Source: JAGOSA01 sp043718505 (GTDB taxonomy: Bacteria > Patescibacteriota > Minisyncoccia > Phycocordibacterales > UBA9973). From it: 12,232 bases of DNA. Position numbers and translations under genes: made by a program. The notes under the pieces are model-generated. The model did not search any database and was not told where the DNA came from. It was given only the letters and a program-made list of their open reading frames with translations. Below, in pieces: positions 6,308 through 11,408 of the stretch. The first letter of the stretch is position 1. Each line of letters opens with the position of its first letter. The stretch covers positions 1 to 12,232 of the forward strand of contig JAYSVN010000040.1 of the NCBI GenBank assembly GCA_043718505.1, written 5' to 3'.

Positions 6308-6341
6308 AGAGCCCTTCTATACGAGGGGCTTTCTGTTTTTT
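6308..6341 (+). terminator. Rho-independent terminator of the small RNA / leader
   Basis: AGAGCCCTT (6308-6316) pairs with AGGGGCTTT-type sequence (6324-6332) over a 7-base loop, including two G-U pairs, and is followed by CTGTTTTTTA. It ends the transcript from the promoter at 6126-6154 and lies about 115 bases before the next plus-strand gene. Confidence 0.75.
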
Positions 6342-6380
6342 ATATTAAATTTTATACAACAGCTTTCCACAGGTATCAAG

Positions 6381-6410
6381 TTGCCACTTAAGAATAGATA
6401 CTGGTACGAT
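6381..6410 (+). promoter_or_regulatory. Promoter of the 200-residue gene
   Basis: TTGCCA (6381-6386), 18 bases, TACGAT (6405-6410) preceded by TGG, an extended -10. The start near 6417 would give a leader of roughly 38 bases that is A/C-rich and has no Shine-Dalgarno site. Confidence 0.5.
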
Positions 6411-6454
6411 GAATATAGAGATAACGAACCTTCACAACAGAAAACCACAAACCA

Positions 6455-7057
6455 ATGAAACAACCAGAGAACCACGAAGACGACACAGCTTCGACCAGTC
6501 AAAAAATTTTTGAGGTTATTGAAAAATACTTCCCCGTCCTAACGCGGGAATATTTATTTGATAATATGTGCCTCCAGGAAATGGTACACGGCCACTTAGT
6601 CAAACAGCTTGAAATGTACAAGGCAAACATTAGTTGCTTCCTGCATGAGGTAGGAAAAATGCGAGACAGCCTTCGCTTAGCATTTATTGAACTTGCTGCC
6701 AAAAACAAAGGGCTTACTCTAATCCAAAAATTTAATTGTGCCACATGTTATCTGCATTCTAATAAGGATAGTGTGGGTAAAAGGAGGTTAGAACTTTGCC
6801 CGGAAGAGGCAGTTTTTATTTTTTTTAATGATTTATACAAAAAGGTAGCTGCTCTAAAGAATGAAGCTCTACGCAACAGAATCATTCGAAAATGCATTAA
6901 AGAGATCGGCAGGACACTGACTAACGTTAGAGAACTTCTTACGGAACTAGTTTCTATTTTTCAGGATGATGCCCGGCAAGTGTTTTTACTACCAGTTCAC
7001 CGCAGACCTACAAAAAAATCATCCAGGCGTATTGAACCAGCTAAGACATTGGTTTAA
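6455..7057 (+). CDS. Unrecognised 200-residue helical protein
   Basis: The only convincing plus-strand gene. I do not recognise its family. The 200 residues start MKQPENHEDDTASTSQ, a polar and acidic N-terminus. They then look mostly alpha-helical (about 16-170), with six or seven scattered Cys including CATC near residue 95-98, and end in a basic tail (HRRPTKKSSRRIEPAK) that could bind nucleic acid; this is inference from charge only. No signal peptide or clear membrane segment is seen. The ATG at 6455 is the first good start after the promoter at 6381-6410; the upstream bases accacaaacca contain no ribosome site. It is followed at once by a strong terminator, so it is a monocistronic unit inserted between gatB and the ribosomal cluster, transcribed against its neighbours. 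Its isolation and opposite strand suggest a lineage-specific or acquired gene. Confidence 0.8.
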   Translation: MKQPENHEDDTASTSQKIFEVIEKYFPVLTREYLFDNMCLQEMVHGHLVKQLEMYKANISCFLHEVGKMRDSLRLAFIELAAKNKGLTLIQKFNCATCYLHSNKDSVGKRRLELCPEEAVFIFFNDLYKKVAALKNEALRNRIIRKCIKEIGRTLTNVRELLTELVSIFQDDARQVFLLPVHRRPTKKSSRRIEPAKTLV

Positions 7058-7062
7058 ACATC

Positions 7063-7090
7063 AAAACTCACGCAGAGCGTGAGTTTTTTA
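7063..7090 (+). terminator. Rho-independent terminator of the 200-residue gene
   Basis: AAAACTCACGC, loop AGA, GCGTGAGTTTT: an 11-bp perfect stem running into TTTTTT, five bases after the stop codon. It is a very strong hairpin and may also block antisense read-through from the ribosomal operon. Confidence 0.93.
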
Positions 7091-7127
7091 TCCCCCATTT
7101 ATATATTTTTAAGTTGGTACATTTTAT

Positions 7128-7152
7128 ACAAACAAAATCCCCTTTCGGGGAT
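7128..7152 (-). terminator. Rho-independent terminator of the ribosomal operon
   Basis: On the minus strand ATCCCC, GAAA tetraloop, GGGGAT, then TTTTGTTTG. It lies about 10 bases after the rpsI stop. With the terminator at 7063-7090 it forms a convergent pair that separates the two opposing units. Confidence 0.9.
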
Positions 7153-7162
7153 CTGTATATAT

Positions 7163-7579
7163 TTAGCGCTTTGACCACTGCGGAGCTTTGCGGGCCTTTT
7201 TGAGACCGAACTTACGACGCTCCTTGGCACGAGGATCACGTTTGAGAAATCCGAGCTTTTTGAGTTCACCACGGAGTTCAGCATCAATTTCAACAAGAGC
7301 GCGGGAAATACCATGACGGACTGCTTCGGCCTGTGAGTGGATACCGCCGCCTTTTACGTGAACGGAGACTTCATAGTGTTCTTCACTTTTTATACCTTCA
7401 AATGCGCCGTGCATAACGTGTTTGAGTTCAGCTGTCGGAAAATAGTCATGACCGTCTTTGTCATTAACCAAAAAAGTGTTTTTACTTGCAGGAGTTAGGC
7501 GAACACGCGCAGTAGAAGTCTTGCGACGGCCAATGGCTTCGATATATCTTTTTACTTTTGTTTTGGTTGCTTCAGCCAT
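7163..7579 (-). CDS. rpsI: 30S ribosomal protein S9
   Basis: 138 residues (family ~130). Seen: AIGRRKTSTARVRL (15-28), VHVKGGGIHSQAEAVRHGISRAL, LGFLKRDPRAKERRKFGLKKARK and the C-terminal QWSKR, whose last basic residues reach the decoding P-site in known ribosomes. A short N-terminal extension (MAEATKTKVK) accounts for the extra length. It is the last gene of the cluster, 6 bases after rplM, and is followed by the operon terminator. The rplM-rpsI pairing is near universal in bacteria. Confidence 0.98.
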   Translation of the reverse strand: MAEATKTKVKRYIEAIGRRKTSTARVRLTPASKNTFLVNDKDGHDYFPTAELKHVMHGAFEGIKSEEHYEVSVHVKGGGIHSQAEAVRHGISRALVEIDAELRGELKKLGFLKRDPRAKERRKFGLKKARKAPQWSKR

Positions 7580-7585
7580 AAATGA

Positions 7586-7930
7586 TTATTCTGTAACTAC
7601 TAAGTGTTTTAAAATTTCTTTCTTAAGTTTATTGTTTGGGATCATGCCACCGATAGCGCGTTCAACAACTGCGCTCTTACCGTTTTTTTTGATGACATCA
7701 CTCATCTTTTCCTGAGTAAAACCGCCCGGGTAGCCGCTATAGCGATTGAATGTAACCTCTTCAGCCTTCTGTTCGGATATTTCAACCTTGCTTGCATTGA
7801 TGACTTTAACCCGGCTTGTCGCAGCCTTGTTTTTCTCAAACGAAGGGTCGTTTTTACCCATAAGGATAACAGCCGCTTCAGAAGCGACTCGTCCTACCGT
7901 TTTCCCTTGTGCATCAATGGTGTATTCCAT
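7586..7930 (-). CDS. rplM: 50S ribosomal protein L13, shortened
   Basis: 114 residues against about 142 in most bacteria. Seen: IDAQGKTVGRVASEAAVILMGK near the N-terminus, VKVINASKVEIS, FNRYSGYPGGF, and VERAIGGMIPNNKLKKEILKHL. Missing relative to typical L13 are about a dozen N-terminal residues, part of the segment before VKVINA, and the C-terminal tail after KHLVV. The core is complete, so this looks like the streamlined form found in reduced CPR ribosomes rather than a broken gene. It starts 33 bases after rplQ and leads directly into rpsI. Confidence 0.97.
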   Translation of the reverse strand: MEYTIDAQGKTVGRVASEAAVILMGKNDPSFEKNKAATSRVKVINASKVEISEQKAEEVTFNRYSGYPGGFTQEKMSDVIKKNGKSAVVERAIGGMIPNNKLKKEILKHLVVTE

Positions 7931-7963
7931 AAAAATCGATTTACTATACTATACAAATTTAAA

Positions 7964-8317
7964 CTACACAAACTCGATAACGGCCATCTTCGCACTGTCT
8001 TTTATACGAGGCGGGAGTTTGGTGATTCTGGTATAACCGCCGGCGCGGGTTTTGTATTTTGGAGCAATTTCTTCAAAAAGCTTTTTGGTAATAGTCTTTT
8101 TGTTCATGAGACGTTCCAAAACAAGACGACGCTTTGCCAAGGTGTCAGTCTTGGCATGGGTAATGAGCTTTTCAATATATGGGCGAAGTTCCTTTGCTTT
8201 AGCTTCAGTAGTCATAATGCGACCCTTATTGAGCAGGTTAAAAGCCAGGCCGTGCATAAGTGCCGCGCGTCCTTTGCGCTCTAGTCCGAATTTTCGTTTG
8301 TTGTCGTGGTGTCGCAT
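7964..8317 (-). CDS. rplQ: 50S ribosomal protein L17
   Basis: 117 residues, normal length. Seen: MRHHDNKRKFGLERKGRAAL with HGLAFNLLNKGRI (the family signature is MRH.....LGR....R.AL), TTEAKAKELRPYIEKLIT, and a C-terminal GGYTRITKLPPRIKDSAKMAVIEFV. It assembles into the large subunit near the exit tunnel. It follows rpoA after 45 AT-rich bases, the usual rpoA-rplQ pairing; no Shine-Dalgarno site is seen. Confidence 0.98.
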   Translation of the reverse strand: MRHHDNKRKFGLERKGRAALMHGLAFNLLNKGRIMTTEAKAKELRPYIEKLITHAKTDTLAKRRLVLERLMNKKTITKKLFEEIAPKYKTRAGGYTRITKLPPRIKDSAKMAVIEFV

Positions 8318-8362
8318 ATGTTTTTTCTAAATAAAATCTAAAATAAATATAAATTATTTTAA

Positions 8363-9346
8363 TTACTCTTTAAGCGTAATGCCGAAATTACCAAGTGCTT
8401 TCTTGATTTCCTGAATACCTTTCTCGCCAATACCTTCAATATCAAGAAGATCACCTTTGCGCTTTCGGGCAATGCCGCCAACCGTGCGGATATTTGCTGC
8501 CTGAAGAGCATTGAGGCTTCGAGTTGAGATATCAAGTGTATCAATGCGAGTCTTGAGTGTTTCAGCCATTTCCTCGCCACCTTCTTCATTTTGAGCGGCT
8601 TCATCATCGATCATCGCTGGAGCAACAACTTCTGGTTCATCTTCTTTGATTTCGCCGATAGACTTGAGCTGGCTGATCATGATTTTGATAGCAGAGAGTA
8701 GGGCTTCACGCGGTGAAATAGAACCATCAGTTTCGATTGAAATACGAAGACGATTAAAGTTTGTTCGGTCGCCAACACGCATATCGGAAACTTCATATGA
8801 TACACGGCGGATCGGTGAAAAAGTGGCGTCAAGAGCAATTGTACCGATATCCATCTTATCCTTATGTAAATCTTCTTTTGAAACGAAACCGAGGCCGCGG
8901 GAAATACCGAGTTCAATATTGAGCTTAGCTGACTTTTCAGTTAATTCACAAATGTATTGTTCAGGATTCAAAACTTCTACCTGGCCGGTGAGTTCAATAT
9001 CTGCTGCCGTAACAATTTTGTTACCTTTTACTGATATTGAAACAATCTGAGGTTCATCTGTTGTGAGCTTGAAACGAACAAGCTTGAGGTGAAGCAAAAT
9101 AGTAATGACGTCTTCTTTGATGCCATCCATCGTTGAAAATTCGTGGCTGGCGCCATCAATTTTAACTGTCGTTACTGCCGCTCCTTGGAGCGATGAAAGA
9201 ATAACTCGGCGGAGACTGGAGCCAAGTGTCTGGCCGTACCCAGGGTTAAGAGCGTCTATTTCAAAGACGCCTGTATTCCCTTCTTCTTTTACTACCTTCG
9301 GCTTCGATGGAAGCACGATATGCATATCCGACATGTGTTGTTGCAT
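8363..9346 (-). CDS. rpoA: RNA polymerase subunit alpha
   Basis: 327 residues, full length. The N-terminal assembly domain (about 10-235) shows LNPGYGQTLGSSLRRVILSSLQGAAVTTVKIDG, the dimerisation segment; family members usually have G(F)GHTLGNALRR. A long acidic linker (about 238-262, rich in D and E) follows. The C-terminal domain (from about 265) keeps LDISTRSLNAL with Arg276 and Asn279, equivalent to the UP-element-contacting Arg265/Asn268 of E. coli, and the IEGIGEKGIQEI helix-hairpin-helix, so contacts with promoter DNA and activators should be intact. Start uncertain among ATGs at 9346, 9334 and 9325; the first is taken, 40 bases after rpsD. Confidence 0.97.
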   Translation of the reverse strand: MQQHMSDMHIVLPSKPKVVKEEGNTGVFEIDALNPGYGQTLGSSLRRVILSSLQGAAVTTVKIDGASHEFSTMDGIKEDVITILLHLKLVRFKLTTDEPQIVSISVKGNKIVTAADIELTGQVEVLNPEQYICELTEKSAKLNIELGISRGLGFVSKEDLHKDKMDIGTIALDATFSPIRRVSYEVSDMRVGDRTNFNRLRISIETDGSISPREALLSAIKIMISQLKSIGEIKEDEPEVVAPAMIDDEAAQNEEGGEEMAETLKTRIDTLDISTRSLNALQAANIRTVGGIARKRKGDLLDIEGIGEKGIQEIKKALGNFGITLKE

Positions 9347-9386
9347 AAGATATAACTAATAAAATGCGACTATTAAATAAAATTGA

Positions 9387-9992
9387 TTAACGACTGTAGA
9401 ACTCGATGACGGCGTTAAAGTCGAGGTATGCTTCCGGCTGATGCGGGAGATTCTTAACAATCGCGCTCTTGGTCTCAGAATCAAACGACAACCAATCTGG
9501 CGCAGTGTAATTCTTAAGTCTGGTTTCAAGATTCTGGAAAAGAGCTTTAGCTTTTGATCCTTCACGAATGGCGATCTTGTCTCCGACTGAAATCATGTAA
9601 GAAGGAACGGTAACGCGCTTGCCATTGACTGTAATGTGGCCGTGAGCGGCAATCTGGCGGGCTAGAGGACGACTGTTGGCAAAACCGAGGCGGTAGATAA
9701 CATTGTCGAGGCGACGCTCGAGGAATTCAGAAAGTTTCTCAGTTGGAGCGCCTTTCTTTGTATCAATTGCTTTTTTAACGTAATTGTAAAACTGTTTTTC
9801 GGTCACACCATATGACATACGCATTTTCTGTTTCTCTAAAAGCTGGATTGCGTAGTTGGTTGCTGCCTTGCCGCCGCGCTTGCCTTTGCCGCCTTTTTTG
9901 GCATCTGCCATGACGAACTTAGGCGTTTGACACTTTTCAAACACTTGCGGACCAAGACGACGACAAATTTTAAACTTTGGACCAATTTTCAT
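9387..9992 (-). CDS. rpsD: 30S ribosomal protein S4
   Basis: 201 residues, usual length. It binds 16S rRNA early in 30S assembly and can act as a regulator or antiterminator in some bacteria. Seen: CRRLGPQVFEKC (10-21), MRMSYGVTEKQFYNYVKKA, and the S4 RNA-binding domain beginning EFLERRLDNVIYRLGFANSRPLARQ, followed by GHITVNGKRVTVPSYMISVGD. Only two cysteines (C10, C21) remain of the four-Cys zinc knuckle of C+ S4 proteins, so zinc binding is doubtful. A Gly/Lys-rich stretch follows at about 32-43. It sits in the conserved order rpsK-rpsD-rpoA. Confidence 0.98.
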   Translation of the reverse strand: MKIGPKFKICRRLGPQVFEKCQTPKFVMADAKKGGKGKRGGKAATNYAIQLLEKQKMRMSYGVTEKQFYNYVKKAIDTKKGAPTEKLSEFLERRLDNVIYRLGFANSRPLARQIAAHGHITVNGKRVTVPSYMISVGDKIAIREGSKAKALFQNLETRLKNYTAPDWLSFDSETKSAIVKNLPHQPEAYLDFNAVIEFYSR

Positions 9993-10037
9993 AATGTTAA
10001 AATATTTTTATACTGATTTTATTAAAACGCGAATTTG

Positions 10038-10478
10038 TTATACGCGACGAGGCTTTTTCTGCTTCGGACCGTTGTGCGGCACTGGAGTAGCATCCTTGAT
10101 TTCTGTAATTTCCATACCGTGAGCCATAAATGCTCGTACTGTTGGTTCACGACCTGAACCAACACCGACTATGACAACATCGGCATCCTTGATACCGAGT
10201 GTCTTGGCTTTTTCACCGATAACATCACCTACTTTTGAAGCAGCAAAAGGAGTTCCCTTCTTTGCACCCTTGAAACCGAGGCTACCTGCTGAAGACCAGA
10301 AAAGAGCATTACCCTGCTTGTCAGAAAAAACAACCTTGGTGTTATTGAATGTGGCTTGAACATGGAGAGTACCGGAAACAATTTTTTTCTTCGGCGCCTT
10401 CGAAGTAGCGCGTGTGGCATTTTCAGCGACGACGCTTCCTTCTACTCCTTCTGTTGTGGTGATTCGTTTCTTTCCCAT
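10038..10478 (-). CDS. rpsK: 30S ribosomal protein S11
   Basis: 146 residues (family ~129), the extra length being an N-terminal Thr/Ala/Lys-rich extension of roughly 30 residues. Seen: GTLHVQATFNNTKVVFSDKQGNALFWSSAGSLGFKGAKKGTPFAA and VGVGSGREPTVRAF, then PHNGPKQKKPRRV at the end, the conserved basic tail. It forms part of the platform of the small subunit. It starts 16 bases after rpsM and 45 bases before rpsD. Confidence 0.98.
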   Translation of the reverse strand: MGKKRITTTEGVEGSVVAENATRATSKAPKKKIVSGTLHVQATFNNTKVVFSDKQGNALFWSSAGSLGFKGAKKGTPFAASKVGDVIGEKAKTLGIKDADVVIVGVGSGREPTVRAFMAHGMEITEIKDATPVPHNGPKQKKPRRV

Positions 10479-10494
10479 ATGCTGTAGTTAGTTA

Positions 10495-10875
10495 TTAGGT
10501 CTTTGATTCCTTGCGACGACCGCTAGCCATGGTCTTGCGAACATTGCCGCGAACTGTGCGTGAATTTGTTTTTGTTCTCTGCCCACGAACCGGAAGTCTC
10601 TTCATGTGACGAGTACCGCGATGTGTTTTGATATCCTTAAGACGCTTGATGTTAGCAGAAACTTCACGCTTGAGGTTTCCTTCAATTTTGCCTTCCTCAA
10701 CGGTCTTACGGATTTTGTTTTCGTCTGTTTCAGAAAGATCCTTGGCTTTTGCGCCGCGGTCAACACCCAGATCATCAAGAATTCTGCGAGCACGGGAAAT
10801 GCCGACGCCATAGATAGCAGTCAGTGCAATTTCTAGTCTTTTTTCATCTGGGATGGTTATGCCGGCAATACGCAT
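10495..10875 (-). CDS. rpsM: 30S ribosomal protein S13
   Basis: 126 residues, typical. Seen: MRIAGITIPDEKRLEIALTAIYGVGISRARRIL at the N-terminus, the helical middle, then THRGTRHMKRLPVRGQRTKTNSRT, the S13 signature, and a basic tail that contacts tRNA in the P site. It starts two bases after the rpmJ stop (TAA-TC-ATG), so the two are translationally close; the gap leaves no room for an independent ribosome site. Confidence 0.98.
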   Translation of the reverse strand: MRIAGITIPDEKRLEIALTAIYGVGISRARRILDDLGVDRGAKAKDLSETDENKIRKTVEEGKIEGNLKREVSANIKRLKDIKTHRGTRHMKRLPVRGQRTKTNSRTVRGNVRKTMASGRRKESKT

Positions 10876-10877
10876 GA

Positions 10878-10988
10878 TTATTGTTTTTGTTTATGCTTCG
10901 GATTATCGCAGATGACGCGCAAATGTCCCTTTCGGCGAACGATTTGGCATTTGGCGCATATTTTTTTAACCGATGCTTTTACTTTCAT
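10878..10988 (-). CDS. rpmJ: 50S ribosomal protein L36
   Basis: A 36-residue gene: MKVKASVKKICAKCQIVRR, then KGHLRVICDNPKHKQKQ. Cys11, Cys14, Cys27 and His32 form the zinc ribbon of the C+ type of L36. Length and position between infA and rpsM match the standard bacterial order. The ATG follows a T-run (cgttttttat) without Shine-Dalgarno character. It begins the operon that ends at rpsI, about 56 bases downstream of a candidate promoter. Confidence 0.97.
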   Translation of the reverse strand: MKVKASVKKICAKCQIVRRKGHLRVICDNPKHKQKQ

Positions 10989-11050
10989 ATAAAAAACGCG
11001 AGTTGAAGCCTTCGCTATAATGCAAAAGCGCCCCACTTATGCGTTGTCTG

Positions 11051-11079
11051 ATAGTATCAAGAATACCTAAATAATGCAA
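11051..11079 (-). promoter_or_regulatory. Candidate promoter of the rpmJ-to-rpsI operon
   Basis: On the minus strand TTGCAT (11074-11079), 17 bases, TACTAT (11051-11056) preceded by TGA (extended -10). It lies in the unusually long 131-base infA-rpmJ gap and would give a leader of about 55 bases, long enough for ribosomal-protein feedback; I see no strong hairpin there. Confidence 0.5.
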
Positions 11080-11119
11080 GGGTCAATTGGGAATATCGCG
11101 GGGAATCCCCTAGGAGACC

Positions 11120-11341
11120 CTATAAGCGCCTCGTAATACGTCCCTTTCCTCCATATGGATCAAGGAGAACCTCAACTTTATCGCCTACTAAAACCTTAAT
11201 TCTATGCATGCGCATTTTGCCTGCTAAATAAGCAATAATTTCTTTGTCGTCCGCAAAGCGGACACGGAACATAGTGTTCGGCAGGGCCTCTGTAACAACT
11301 GCGGGAATCTTATCGTTTTGTACTGGTGGTTGATCTGACAT
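11120..11341 (-). CDS. infA: Translation initiation factor IF-1
   Basis: 73-residue single OB-fold protein that binds the A site of the 30S subunit at initiation. Seen: VVTEALPNTMFRVRF, the IF-1 signature; YLAGKMRMHRIKVLVGDKVEV; and DPYGGKGRITRRL at the end. Start: the ATG at 11341 (MSDQPPVQ) gives the family length. An in-frame ATG four codons earlier (11353, MDRI) is also downstream of the promoter. The longer frame to 11434 reads back through the promoter and cannot be translated from its mRNA. It lies between the baseplate-J-like gene and rpmJ, as infA-rpmJ usually are. Confidence 0.95.
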   Translation of the reverse strand: MSDQPPVQNDKIPAVVTEALPNTMFRVRFADDKEIIAYLAGKMRMHRIKVLVGDKVEVLLDPYGGKGRITRRL

Positions 11342-11365
11342 TATTCTATCCATTGATGTTGCAAA

Positions 11366-11394
11366 ATTGTATAGTATTTTTTGATTTTGGTCAA
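11366..11394 (-). promoter_or_regulatory. Promoter of infA
   Basis: On the minus strand TTGACC (11389-11394), 17 bases, TACAAT (11366-11371); both hexamers match 5/6. It ends 12 bases before the ATG at 11353 and 24 before that at 11341, predicting a leader of only about 5 or 17 bases. It lies in the gap after the upstream gene's stop. Confidence 0.75.
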
Positions 11395-11408
11395 TTACTT
11401 CTAAATAA

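Larger units (their letters stand above)
6161..6341 (+). ncRNA. Candidate small RNA or attenuated leader (~180 nt)
   Basis: Defined by the strong promoter at 6126-6154 and a rho-independent terminator at 6308-6341, with no long reading frame between. Structure seen: a 9-bp inverted repeat (6178-6197), a UUUAG/CUAAA hairpin (6266-6278), a GCGGU/GCCGC hairpin with an AAUU loop (6293-6306), and the terminator stem. A seven-codon frame MPKDPPT (6226-6249) lies in the middle, preceded by an A/G-rich stretch; its Asp-Pro-Pro is a known type of ribosome-stalling motif, so a leader peptide is conceivable. I see no hallmarks of tmRNA, RNase P RNA or SRP RNA. The length would suit 6S RNA, but I cannot fold it into a long rod with a central bubble. 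It may be free-standing or may govern read-through into the gene at 6455. Confidence 0.5.
6044..6454. other. Gene-free 411-base regulatory region
   Basis: The longest stretch without a protein gene. From left to right it holds the gatB promoter (minus), a strong divergent plus-strand promoter, the candidate small RNA with a perfect inverted repeat and terminator, and the promoter of the 6455 gene. The bases at 6078-6125 and 6342-6380 are AT-rich, with nothing further recognised. Confidence 0.85.

Noticed and set aside
6161..6341. Known housekeeping RNAs (tmRNA, RNase P RNA, SRP RNA) for the non-coding unit
   Set aside because: The conserved cores of these RNAs are absent and the length does not suit tmRNA or RNase P RNA; 6S RNA remains only a weak possibility.
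6300..6458. Plus-strand frame with a TTG start, ending in a TGA that overlaps the ATG of the 6455 gene
   Set aside because: It crosses a terminator and a promoter, has no ATG/GTG start near its beginning and shows no conserved motif; the ATGA overlap is probably chance.
6317..6502. Minus-strand 61-codon frame opposite the regulatory region
   Set aside because: It lies antisense to the terminator and the start of the 6455 gene, has an unlikely composition and no supporting signal.
7943..7975. Possible internal promoter before rplM (TTGTGT-17-TATAGT, minus strand)
   Set aside because: The -35 matches only 3/6 and the region is AT-rich; not listed as a feature.
11099..11110. GGGGATTCCCC hairpin after infA as a terminator
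   Set aside because: The stem is only 4 bp and no T-run follows on the minus strand.
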